A stretch of 64,000 bases of DNA. Source: Rostratula benghalensis. Lineage: Eukaryota > Chordata > Aves > Charadriiformes > Rostratulidae. Within the stretch, counting starts at the first letter, position 1; each line of letters begins with the position of its first letter. Made by a program: the position numbers and the translations under genes. A model generated the notes under the pieces. It did no database searches and had not been told where the DNA came from. It worked only from the letters and a program-made list of their open reading frames with translations. Below, piece by piece: positions 47,155 to 57,600 of this stretch. The stretch spans positions 697,129 to 761,128 of the forward strand of contig VXAI01000013.1 in assembly GCA_013399305.1 (NCBI GenBank). Reading direction: 5' to 3'.

Positions 47155-48248
47155 GATTTGTGATTGCATGACAACCGTGTCTCTAAATTGGAAAATCATG
47201 GATTTGACAGATGTATCACTTGGTGGATAAGGAATTGGCTGGATGTCCACATTCAAAGAGTTGTGTTCAATGGTAAACAGTGCAGACCAGTGATGAATGG
47301 TGTTCCTAAGGGATCCCAATGCTGGGACCAGCATTGTTGGTGACATCGATATTGGAAGTGAGTGCACCCTCAGCAAGTCTGCTGACAGCACCAAGCTGTG
47401 TGATGTAGTCAACATACTGGAGGGAAGGGATACCATCTGTAAGGATGTGGACAGGCTTGAGACATGGGCCTGTGCAACCTTAATGAAATTCAACATGGCC
47501 AAGTGCAAGGTCTTGCACCTGGGTTGACACAGTCTCAAGGACAAATACAGTCTGAGCAGAGAATGGACTGAGGAGGAAGACTTGGGGGTGTTTGTTCATG
47601 AGAAGCTCAAAATGAGCCAGCAATTTACACTTACAATCCAGAAAGACAAAGGTATCCTGGGCTGCATCAAAAGAAGCATGGCCAGAAAATTGAGGTAGAT
47701 GGTTCTATCCCTCTACTCTGCTCTCATGAAATACCATCCAGAGTACTGTGTTCACATAAGAAGGACATAGACCTGTTGGAACGGGTCCATTGGAGGGCAT
47801 GAAGATGACCAGAGGGCTGGAGCACCTCTCATATGAAGACAGGTTAAGAGAGCTGATGTTGTTCAGCCTGGAGAAGATGGCTCTGGTGACTCCTTATAGC
47901 AACATTCCAGCATCTAAAGGGAGACTACAGGAGAGCTGGAGAGGAACTTTTTGTCAGGGAGTGTAGTGACAGGATAAGGACTAATGGAATAGATAGAAAG
48001 AGGGTAGATTTGGATTAGATATTAGGAAGAAATTAATTCCTGTTAAGGTCATAAAACACAGGAACAGGTCTAGAGAAGTTGTGGAGCCCCCATCCCCAGA
48101 TGTGTTCAAGGCCAGTTTAGATGGGACTTTGATCAACCTGGTCTAGTGGAAGGCATCCCTGCCCATGGTCGGAGGGTTGGAACTAGAGGGCTACTCAGGT
48201 GCCTTCCAGACCAAACCCAATATGATTCCATGATATGATTCTGTGATC
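47155..48248 (+). mobile_element. CR1 LINE, ~1.1 kb 3' fragment
   Basis: The longest CR1 piece in the window. It spans reverse-transcriptase sequence from TCTCTAAATTGGAAAATC and GGAATTGGCTGGATG through GGGACCAGCATTG, ATGAAATTCAACATGGCC, GGCTGCATCAAAAGAAGC, AGAGGGCTGGAGCACCTCTC and GAAGTTGTGGAGCCCCC, to the 3' UTR and a terminal CATGATATGATTCTGTGA. Small deletions and stops are scattered through it (for example a TGA at 47525-47527 right after the LHLG motif). It is non-functional. It closely parallels the second copy at 49879, which starts slightly later in the element. Confidence 0.95.
47297..47527 (+). pseudogene. CR1 reverse-transcriptase remnant with altered catalytic motif
   Basis: The frame reads a CR1 palm segment: ECTLSKSADSTKLCD, then RLETWACATLMKFNMAKCK and VLHLG before a stop. 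In intact CR1 elements the catalytic box reads FADD; here it is SADS (47378-47389), so one of the two catalytic aspartates is lost. Upstream, the GPVLFNIF segment has lost about 12 bases. Role in an intact element: target-primed reverse transcription. Inactive here. Confidence 0.9.
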
Positions 48249-49852
48249 ATTTTCATCAGATTGGAATTTTAAGTACATTTAGTTGACTCTAAGGTGATGG
48301 TTTTTTAGTGTTTCTATTAGTCTCATTAATAACTTTCTAACTCACTACTAGTTTTAACTTCTGAAAGAGAGTAAATGATTTTTATTGATAAACATATCAG
48401 CAGTTAACAAGTTATTCCACCTACAGCAATGAGCAATAGCTAAAGGAGAGGAAAGTTCAATAGCTGTTGATTCTCATCACTTGTGTGCCTGCTAGTGCAA
48501 GGTTACTGTGAAAAGGAGTTTTTCAATTTCTACTTTAAGTCAATATTTCTTTGTGTCTATCAGCTATTTTTATGGATAAATATCCTTAAAACAACTTAAA
48601 ATGTCATTCTATGCTATGATGATAAGCATTTTCTAAATTTTCTGACATTATCATTTGCTTTTGTCATTATTGTTATTGTTTAAAAAAAAAGAATTTTTAA
48701 CTTTAGGAATTATCAGAAATAAATTCTTTATTTTTTCTAGCCTATCGGATTGATAAAGCATTAAGTAACAGGATAAAGGTTGGGTTTTTCTCCCTTTTTC
48801 ATCTGTATTTTTATTATTATTTCTTTAAAAATAGGTAAAAACCAATAGGAGATAGAAGAGTCCCAAGATATTTGTGATATAATCAGAAGCTAATTTTTTT
48901 CTAACTGCTACAAAATTTTCACTTGTTCTCCATGTAGTGAGATGTGCTTTTTAATCTTAAATATATCGAGACTAAAATTCTGTAGGCTTTTTTTTCTTTT
49001 CTAATGGGAAAATTGGCATAGGATCAATACAAACAAGGTGGAAATCAGTCTGGCAGATGGTGGCTATCACTGAGATAAATAACTAGAAGCTGAATGCATT
49101 TTTCTGTTGGAATTGTGTTTGCCTTTAGTCAATAAGATTTGTAGTTTGTCCCTATTAAGGGGTCTGTAACTAGGTGTGGACTTGAAAGAAAGAACTGACA
49201 GTTTGACTACTTGAAAAAGCTGGTATTCTTCAAATTAGGAATCTTGGTCAATATAGAGAGGTGAAAGCTAATTTATCACACAGTCAAGATTCATGCTTAT
49301 TGACGGTTAATACAAGGAATGTGGAAATGCTTCTCATGGGCCTGCAAATACTACTTTCTTCTATATTCCAGAAAAGAAAGGAGAATAAAGAATCATAATC
49401 TTTGCCTAAAGTATTTTCTTAACATATTGTAGAAGTGGAAGTTATTGTACCCTACGTGAAGTAAATAGATATAAAAATGATGGAGGGGTAATTGATGAGT
49501 TAATAATTAAAAATCCCTCATGAAATTTAACTGAAGAGGATCAGAACTTTGCCTGGAAGGATTTGTCTTAAGAAGGCTAACATTCAATGTCAAAATATTT
49601 CTGTTTGTTTATATTTCTATGCTACTTGCAAATTTGTTTGTATTAAACTGTGGAGGGAAAACACTTTAAAAATAATTACAGAGAAAGTAGTATAAAATAT
49701 TTAGACAGATGATCTTTATATGGGAAAAAATACAAGGTAATTTATCCCTCCAAATAGGAAAATAATGCCTAGGATTTAAACCTGATTTCAAAGAGTTATT
49801 TATATTTTAGGGTGTTATCATGGCACATTTTTCCATGTGCTATTACAGTTGA
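48249..49852. other. Unique AT-rich non-coding DNA between two CR1 copies
   Basis: No gene or recognisable repeat. An A run lies near 48681-48690 and several T-rich patches occur. Confidence 0.7.
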
Positions 49853-49875
49853 TTTTTTTTTTTTTTTTTTTTTTT
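49853..49875. repeat. 23-base poly(T) tract abutting a CR1 5' end
   Basis: Ends three bases before recognisable CR1 sequence starts. CR1 elements have no poly(A) tail, so this tract is not part of the element as normally described. Confidence 0.9.
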
Positions 49876-49881
49876 GATTCT

Positions 49882-50019
49882 CAGGGTTTTTTTATGGGAC
49901 CAGTGCTATTTAACATCTTTGTTGGAGGCATGGACAGTGGGATAGAGTGCACCCTGAGCAAGTTTGTTGATGACACCAAGCCCTCTTCCCACCATCCAGA
50001 GGGACCTGAACAAGCTTGA
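49882..50019 (+). pseudogene. CR1 reverse-transcriptase palm remnant (FVDD retained)
   Basis: The frame reads [18 protein letters not shown], then [10 protein letters not shown]. The FVDD box (49963-49974) keeps both catalytic aspartates, compared with the usual FADD. Directly after DDTK about 27-30 bases expected in CR1 are missing, and the reading frame shifts (…PSSHHPEG…) before ending at 50019. Unable to encode active enzyme. Confidence 0.9.
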
Positions 50020-50152
50020 GAGATGGGCTTGTGCAAACCTCATGAAGTTCAACAAAACTAAGTGCAGATTCCTGCACCTGGGACGTGGCAATCCCAAGCA
50101 CAAATACAGGTTGAGTGGAGAATAGCTGGAGAGCAGCTCCGAAGAGAAGGAC

Positions 50153-50548
50153 TTGGGAGTGCTCATGGATGAGAAGCTCAACATGAGCCACCAGTGTGCA
50201 CTGGAAGCCCAGAAAGCCAACCACATCCTGGGCTGCATCAAAAGAAGCATGGCCAACAGGTTGTGGGACGCTGCTCTCATGAGACACCACCTGGAGTACT
50301 GTGTCCAGCTTTGGAGTCCTCAACACAGGAAGGACATGGAGCTGTTGGAACAAGTCCAGCGGAGGGCCATGAAGATGATCAGAGGGCTGGAGCACCTCTC
50401 CTATGAAGGCTGGCTGAGGGAGCTGGGGTTGTTCAACCTGGAGAAGAGAAGGCTCTGGGGAGACCTTATAGCATCCTTCCAGCATCTAAAGGGAACACAC
50501 AGAGAGCCGGAAAGGGACTCTTTGTCAGGGAGTGCAGTGATAGGATGA
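50153..50548 (+). pseudogene. CR1 ORF2 thumb/C-terminal remnant, 131 codons open
   Basis: The longest coherent coding remnant in the window. It reads [68 protein letters not shown] and [20 protein letters not shown], all matching the post-catalytic part of CR1 ORF2. It breaks at 50548 with a frameshift; homology resumes in another frame as far as the 3' UTR. The ATG at 50156-50170 is not a natural start. The long reverse-strand frame at 49910-50485 (191 codons) is its antisense shadow. Confidence 0.93.
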
Positions 50549-50805
50549 GGGGTATTGGTTTCAAATTGGAAGATGGGAGATTTAGATTACATACTAGAAA
50601 GAAATTCTTTACTGTGCCGGTGGTGAGACACCGGAATGGGTTGCACAGGGAAGTTGTGGATGCCCCATCCCTGGAAGTGTTCAAGGCCAGGCTGGATGGG
50701 GCTTTGAACAACCTGCTCTAGTAGGAGGTGTCTTTGACCATGTCAAGGGGGCTGGAACTTCAATGGTCTTTAAGGTCCCTCCCAACTCTAACTATTCTAT
50801 GATTC

Positions 50806-52539
50806 TTTTTATTAAACTCCATCCTACTGTTGAACTTTGATCTCTGGGTGAACTATATCAACCACTTAACTAAATCCGATATAAAGTGGATCTACTGCAT
50901 TACTTTTGTCTATAAAATTATTTTATGAAAGAACTATGGCTTTATTACTCATCTGGAAGAAGGAATCAATACTAGGCTTATGAAAACAATAGTAAATTTA
51001 TAAAACTAATCATGAGTGTAATAAGGCAAAATGATAAACCTCTGAAAAAGTGATTTGTAAATTCTGTGTTCAGAAGAGGGGAGAAATAAGGGGGGTGGCA
51101 ATGCTAGGTCAAGCCTGATTAAGATGATGGAAAATTAAAGAAAGGATTCCAATGGGGTTTCAAGGTGAAACATGATGATTAATTGGTAGTGAATAAGAAA
51201 TTAATACTGAATTTTCTGTATACAGATACACTTGAATTTCTATGAAGTTATTTACAAACTGAGGAGAGTTAAAATAGGAAAATGAATAAGATGGAGGAGC
51301 TAGAAGGATTAAATGAGAAATAAAAGAACTCCAGGTAAGTAAAGTAATAAAAGAATAATAACCAGAGCATCAGAAAAAATGCATTAAAAAAGAGTACTAT
51401 GATGGAATAAAGCCAAATAAATCTTATTGCAATCACAGAATATTTTTCAAGAGCAAAGTCTACCCGATTGAGAATTTTTATCACAATAAAGTATATCAGA
51501 AGCCACATATATGGGTCTTATAAAAGGAGATTCAGCTAAACTGAAGAACATGTAATCAGTTCTCATTAATGATGAAAAAGAAAATCTGATGTCTGAAATT
51601 AATTCTGACTCTTTTCCATTGACCTGCCATCTTATTAAGTAGAACATAAGGGGTAAGCTGTGCAAGTTTAAACTGTATGCCTTTGTAACAAAGGCAGAAA
51701 TTGCACTGAAAATCCTGAATTTGTTCTTCTATGTTCCTGTGGCTTTCACAAGGGAATTTGTGATTCTGTATTTGGGATTCAGTGAACAGATTTGCCCCTG
51801 CCTGAGGCTTCATGTGCTTGTCATGTTCTGATCAAACCTGGTTTGTTCAGATAGCAAAGGATAAACTCACCTATATCTACATAATTGTCTACTCGCTGTT
51901 TAGGACATTTCCTCAAGAGCTGGGCGCCCCAGGTTTTTAATTCTTTTCTGCTTAAATGTGTCTAGGAAGTCAACATCTGTATGCTGGAAGACTTATCAGG
52001 AAGCTAGACTAAGGAAGGTTTGGAAAATATACCTGTCAACCAGTTATTGCTAACCCAAATGCCAAACTGGCTACATATCAGTTCAGATTAATTACCAGGC
52101 TCTATGTAACTACACATATCTCCTTTTATAAAGCTGCCTGGGTTCATGCAAGAGGAAGTATTTGAGACAAACAGGCATTTTATTTGCTGCCTCAAGACTC
52201 TAGGCAAACAATTATTATCACTGATACGTCTCTACATATGAACTTTCCCTCCATCATTGTTTGTAGAATTAATTGTGTCATGCTACTTCTTAAAGCATTC
52301 CGAGACGGAGTTTCTCAACTTTAGTGCCTCTGCTAAACATCTGTCCTTGCACATTGAACATAATAGCCAATCAAAAGAAACATATCATCATCATTCAGTT
52401 TATAGGTAAGACATTCTGAATAACACAAATTTCACCTTACGTGTCTCCAAAATAAAATATCTTTACATATTTTCATTAAATAATAGTGTGTCTGGTGTGT
52501 CATTAGGGCTTTGGGAATCTGAAATAATTTATAAGCAGT
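50806..52539. other. Unique AT-rich non-coding DNA
   Basis: No supported gene. Reverse-strand frames at 51269-51508, 51447-51665 and 51556-51813 overlap one another and have no recognisable domain. Confidence 0.65.
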
Positions 52540-52789
52540 CTTAATGCAGTGGACTAAATAACATTGTCTTGTCGGTCAACAAAAAGGCAGTTATGCCTTT
52601 TGGGTACTATAGGGATCGATGTTTGATTAGTACCTCATTTTAATTACTTATAAATTAATACAAGCCTACTAGAGCATATGTAATTAGCATTTTTCTGATT
52701 GATTTGCCACCAAGAAATGACCCTGTTATGTTGTTAATAATCAGTTTACTCTTAATTGGCTTTTTTTTCATTAAAGCATAAAGAGCTAG
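52540..52789. promoter_or_regulatory. Candidate conserved non-coding element, left part
   Basis: Homeodomain/POU-type words are clustered: TTTTAATTACTTATAAATTA (about 52638-52657), GTAATTAGC (about 52680-52688), TTGTTAATAATCAG (about 52731-52744) and CTTAATTGGC (52751-52760). It has no simple repeat and no open frame. It runs up to the LTR at 52790. Pattern-based only. Confidence 0.3.
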
Positions 52790-53719
52790 TGTGGTAGGTT
52801 ATCCTTGGCTGGCTGCCAGATGCCCACCAAGCCACACTTTCGCTCCCCTCCTTGACAGGCAAGAGGGAGAAAATAATATTAAAAAGCTTGTGGGTTGAGA
52901 TAAAGACAGGGAGGTTTTTTACCAATTAATTATCACAGGCAAAACAGGCTTGATTTGGGGAAATAAATTTAATTTCTTGCCCATTAAAAATAGAGTAGAA
53001 TGGTGAGAAACAAAGACAAAACTAAAACCACCTTCCCTCCACCCCTTTCCCCTTCTCTCCAGGCTCAAATTCATTCCTTCCTTCCTGATTCTTGATTCTT
53101 TGAATCTCTTCCCACCTTGAGCAGCACAAGGGTGATGAGGAAAGAGGGTTGTGGTCAGTTTGTAACACTTCATCCCTGCCACTCCCTCCCCCCCCACACT
53201 TTTCCCCTGCTCCAGCATGGGCTCCCTCACATATGATCTAGCCCTTCACAAACTTCTCCAGTGTGGGTGATTCCCACCTGTAGTATTTCTTCAAGAACTA
53301 CTCCAGCATGGGTCCTCTCCGTGGGGCTCAGTCTTTAGGAAAAAGAAAAACCTGCTCCAGCATGGTCCCTCATAGCTGCAGTTTCCATCAGGACATCTGT
53401 TCCTGTGTGGGCTCCTCTTGTGGAGAGGCCACAGTTCCTGTCAGAAAACTTGCTCCTGTGTGGGATGGCCACGGTCTGCAGCTTCCTTCAGGTCATCTCC
53501 ACCGGCTCCAGTATGGGGTCCCCCACAGGCTGCAGCGTGGATATGTTTTTACAGAGTCACCAGCAGCTTTGCTGATGGGCTCAGGTTTGTACAGCAGTGT
53601 GCCCATTTTGGAGCTGACTGGAACTTTTTGTGTCTGCCACGGACACAGCCCTTGTCCTCTCACAGAGGTCACCCCTGTATCTCACCCCACCAAAAAGCTT
53701 GGCAAGTAAACCTGACGCA
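52790..53719 (-). mobile_element. Solo ERV LTR (family A), reverse strand, internally deleted
   Basis: The forward strand starts TGTGGTAGGTTATCCTTGG and CTGGCTGCC, matching the reversed end of the 45859-47007 LTR, and finishes near AAGCTTGGCAAGTAAACC. Landmarks: GGTTGAGATAAAGACAGG, AGGCTTGATTTGGGGAAA, CCTCCACCCCTTTCCCC, then a run of degenerate ~50-70-bp units around CTCCAGCATGGG and CTGCAG, and GCTGATGGGCTCAGG. It is about 220 bp shorter than its sister, and the part corresponding to the TATA region is missing between about 53540 and 53550. The 103-, 133- and 108-codon frames here (52919-53230 reverse, 53308-53709, 53418-53744) are LTR sequence, not genes. Confidence 0.88.
53230..53545. repeat. 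Degenerate internal repeats within LTR family A
   Basis: Variants of a CTCC-AG-GTGGG(T/C)TCC core recur at about 53210, 53259, 53301, 53355, 53403 and 53454, spaced roughly 40-50 bp. This array belongs to the LTR; the sister copy at 45859 shows a similar array in reverse (for example ATGCTGGAG at 46471 and 46518). Confidence 0.6.
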
Positions 53720-54440
53720 ACTATACAAACCAGCCAAGATGTAAAAGCAACTATAACTCTATTGTAGTAAAAGCAATTTTTTCTAGCCATTGTCAGCTTT
53801 GATTTTTTTCAAAATCTGATTAATCAGTCAAATCAAGAGATTTGACCTCAAGGCTAATTGCTAAGTTCTTCTGCCAGTGAATGGTAATCAAAGCGCATGG
53901 GGCATTATGGCAAGGATATTACATTTAAAAAATTGATAAATAGGAAACACATACGGCATTCTTTCATTTTGATATTAAATAAAGAGATGGGCATTATTTA
54001 ACCAAGGCATTTTATGTATTTGAGTGTGGGAGTGTGGCATAATGAGATATATGTATACAAGGGACACACGACAATGAAAAAATGGTACAACTCATACAGA
54101 AACAAAAATAAAACAGAAAATATTTGAATAAAAAGCCAGAGCTTTGACATGGCTACAGAGAATCCACGAAGGATTCAAAAATGATGATACAAAATGTTTT
54201 CTGTAGCTGTATTTTTGGCTATTGGTAAGTGCTTTGAAAACAAAAGAAAACGTTCCTTGTTCCCAAATATTCACTCTTAGTCTTCATATTTTCCTAGAGA
54301 AATAATCATCTTCATTTGAATGTCAAGTTGTAGATTATGAAGACAGAAAGACACAAGGAACAAATGTTAATAAATAAACCTACTAAATTTTACAATTCAT
54401 TCACATAATTCATATTTTGTGCAGTATATTAACAAGTTTG
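53720..54440. other. Unique AT-rich non-coding DNA, possible right part of a conserved element
   Basis: No gene. 53790-53920 has dense TAAT/ATTA words (TCTGATTAATCAGTCAAATC at about 53814-53833, then GGCTAATTGC and GGTAATCAAAGCGC) and resembles the sequence left of the LTR, so the LTR may sit between two conserved blocks. Confidence 0.4.
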
Positions 54441-54556
54441 CAGAGTACAACCTGTCCGTGAATGATCATAGCCTTAATAACTGGGGTTTTGCTGTGTAAG
54501 TCTCACTGTGCCACATGCTGAGTGCACTTAACCCAGAGTGAAGTTCTTAGGGAGCT

Positions 54557-54586
54557 TTAAGTACTTAACCCTTCACTAAGTACTTA
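54557..54586. repeat. Pair of TTAAGTACTTAA palindromes
   Basis: TTAAGTACTTAA at 54557-54568 is a perfect 12-bp palindrome; TAAGTACTTA at 54577-54586 is a 10-bp palindrome of the same core, 20 bp downstream. A weaker relative, AAGTTCTTAG, is at 54541. Confidence 0.9.
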
Positions 54587-54603
54587 ATCAGTGCAGCATC
54601 ACT

Positions 54604-54624
54604 GCAGTGCCAAGCTGGCACTGC
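54604..54624. repeat. Perfect inverted repeat, 9-bp arms
   Basis: Arms GCAGTGCCA and TGGCACTGC surround AGC. The half-sites resemble nuclear factor I sites (TGGC…GCCA type), although here the halves face each other with a 3-bp centre. Confidence 0.9.
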
Positions 54625-57600
54625 TTTTTCCCTCATCTCCCTTCAAAATCAAATGCTGGTCTGTCAGCACTCTCAGTTGACTTCTAATCTATCTGCATTA
54701 ATTATTTCTCTGCTTATTCCTTCCAGCATTGTTTTTGACCTCTTTCCCCTTTCCTTTTACGATACGTTATGATGGGAGCTCAGTTTTTCTAGGACCTCAC
54801 AGTCACACTGCTGTCTTTACTTGCCTTTTTTAAAAAGCAATTAGTCAATATGCTTTAGTCTCTGCAGCCGTGCTGTGGCATTTGTCCTTGCTGCCCCTCT
54901 TCCTGATTGTTTCTGAAGTTTCTCCAAAGATGACCATTCACAGCTGTTTTCTGGGAAAGAAGTGACCTCCTGCTCCCACCAGTGTGCAGCAGTGTCATCA
55001 AGTAAACTGTAGGCAAACAAATCAAACAGTTCTACCATCTGTCACGGATTGATTCTTCTGGCTTTCTTTTGTCTGTACCCTTGGTTCTTTGTCCCATTCT
55101 CTTACTTCAGAGTTCATCCACATGGTCACATCACTAATACTGGTTTTTCTATCCCCCTGGGGAATATGTACTAGAATATGCATGAGCCACTTCATTTCCT
55201 CCACTGAATTCCTACGTTTTTAATTCTAGCTTTTATTTCAATACTTTCTTTCCTTCAAGTCATCCTCATCCCTCCCATACAGTATCCGTCCCTTGCTGTG
55301 AGAGAACTAGGTAATTTCCTCTGAGACAAAAAAAAAAGAAAAGAGTAATATTATGTGACCTCACCTTTCTTTCTCTCCTTTCCTCTGCTTTCCACTTTCT
55401 TTATTTCCCTGTCACTTAAGCAGTTTCTCAAAATCTCTTTTTCTCTAGCATGCACAAGGGCCCTATAGGGACTGTTTTCTAACATCAAGCGATAAAATGT
55501 ATTTGTAAGGCCACTGCACTGAGAATTTTAACCCCATTATGTATGTATGAATTCTTTCCACAGTTGATTTGACTTTGGGTTTAGTGTCTCAATAAATCTT
55601 TGCTGAACACTGAATCATTTTTCATTTTTTAATAGCAAGTGGGAAAGCAGATTGTTTGAAGTTAAAGGCTTTTACTCCTGCATGTTCAGCATTGTAACAA
55701 AACCAAGAATGGCACAAGTTACTCCACCCCATCAGCTTTTCACAATTTCATGCTGATATTAGTGATTTTGGCAGTGCTTAGTAAAATGATTGATTAGGAA
55801 CAAAATATTCATGCTCTTTATAAAATCTATTTTAAAAAAAATATGATTTTCAAAACTGTTTTGTTTATTCAGGATTTTCTAGTAATGTAAATCAGATAGG
55901 AAAGATTAACTTGTTTGAACATAGGTGTGCCATTTTAAAATGGTCTAGGACATGTTTGCTGGCATATGCAAACCAGTCTTCAAAGGAAACTGGTGCCCTT
56001 CTGAAGCCGCAGCTGCAACAGAGCCTAAAAGAACACTAGATGCCTTCATTTAGACAGCTGAAAGCTGCTTAGCTTTATTTCAAGTTATTTCTTCAGTTAA
56101 GATCTTTGATGATTTTGTTACTAAAATCATTGAAGTCAAAGTTTGCTAACTTAATTACATGCTTAAGCTTAAGATGTTATTACAGCAATAAATTTATGCT
56201 AAGCGTAGGAGAAGAAACTCACAAAAAATTGGAGTTAACTACAAGAAATCTTTGCTTACACTTAAGATTTCTTTTCCAAGACAGAACAGGCTGATTGAAT
56301 TTCTTGAACTTACAGCATAGTAAGGAGAAAAAATATGATCCCGATTAAATGTCAGTTCAAGGTACTCCAAGTCCTTCATCAGCATTGCTCTTTATCTGAC
56401 AGAATCTCCCTCTGCCTCAATTTCTTTCCCAATAGTGATTTCCTTCTGGCCTGCTGGAATCCAATTCTCATCTAGGCTGTGATCCTTCTATGTTTCTGAT
56501 GACAGTTTTCATTACCATAATAGACATCCATTTCGGGATTATATGATGGACATATGCATTTGCCCACAAAACACATGCTGAATTATTCTGCTGCTGGCAT
56601 ATAGTTAATTCTAATCACTATGATTCTCTTTCAAGTTTCATACTACCAACTTAATTTTTTATGACATATAGTTTAACTGTAGATAATAATATGAGTATTA
56701 CTATATTTGTCACTCTCTGTGTGCTGAAATTAGCATTATCTTACCATAATTTACTGCATAGGGATCTTTCCTGGCCAATCTTCTTTTGAAACATCAATAA
56801 GGATCTCAAAAATTTGGTTTAAATTATTATGCAAGGTAATAATTTGCTTCTCCTGTGTATCTCTTTCCTTACAACCTTATTATCCCCCTTCCAGTGCCCC
56901 AATCCCCAATTTTAAAGACCTCAGAACACTCTTCATATGCAGTATATATCCCAACAGTTCTGTAAAATCTGCTAAGTCCTTGGTTTCAGGAACTACTTGG
57001 GTTTAATTAGCTTAATCACATTCCGAGTGAGAACTAATGTTTGTTGATTTATAAAGTTTACACTTTTCAAGTACCTCTATGATCTTGTGAATCCCAATGA
57101 AACAAAAAGTTATGAAATGCGACACTATTCACATAATGATCTTGATTTTGAAATAAAAATTTGGAAAAGAGCAATCACAGTGCTTCAGAGCTTTTATCTA
57201 CCTCTTTCTGTGTCTACACTCTAGCAGTATATCTCTACCTCATAGCTGTTATTTCAACACATTCATTGACTTATGTGATGTAAAATCGTTTTGTCTATGA
57301 TTATCTATATTTAAAACTCTCATGTGATTGGGTAAATTGACTTATTCTTTCTTATGCAATCTGGATTTTTATGTCTCATTCCCTGTTTTGGTGTGCTAGG
57401 GTTACAATTTGCCTACTGGCCAGTGTTGACATTGACCGCTCAAATAATTTATTTCTTCCATCAAACAAGACCTCATTCAATATCACACACTCAGGAAAAA
57501 AAAACCACCCAGCTCTACTACTTTATCCCTTGAGGTTTTTATTCTGTTCTCCAAAATCCAACCATTGCTCTCTCTACATATGTTTAAACTGTATCTTTAA

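Larger units (their letters stand above)
49879..50805 (+). mobile_element. CR1 LINE, ~0.93 kb 3' fragment
   Basis: Starts at TCAGGGTTTTTTTATGGGAC, the QG-x-x-x-GP entry to the reverse-transcriptase palm, and runs through CTATTTAACATCTTTGTTGG, GATGACACCAAG, CTCATGAAGTTCAACA, GGGCTGCATCAAAAGAAGC, CACCTGGAGTACTGTGTCC and AGGGCTGGAGCACCTCTCC to AAGGTCCCTCCCAACTCTAA and the terminus ATTCTATGATTC. It is better preserved than the copy at 47155, with one 131-codon stretch still open. A deletion just after the catalytic motif and later frameshifts destroy the ORF. It is 5'-truncated like nearly all genomic CR1. Confidence 0.96.

Noticed and set aside
49910..50485. 191-codon reverse-strand open frame, the longest in the window
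   Set aside because: It is the antisense of a CR1 reverse-transcriptase remnant.
47008..52789. The pair of family A LTRs as the two ends of one provirus
   Set aside because: They are in opposite orientation, and the DNA between is CR1 and unique sequence with no retroviral gag, pol or env remnants.
53308..53709. 133-codon cysteine-containing frame
   Set aside because: It lies inside the reverse-oriented family A LTR; its repeated Cys/Ser/Val words mirror the LTR internal repeats.
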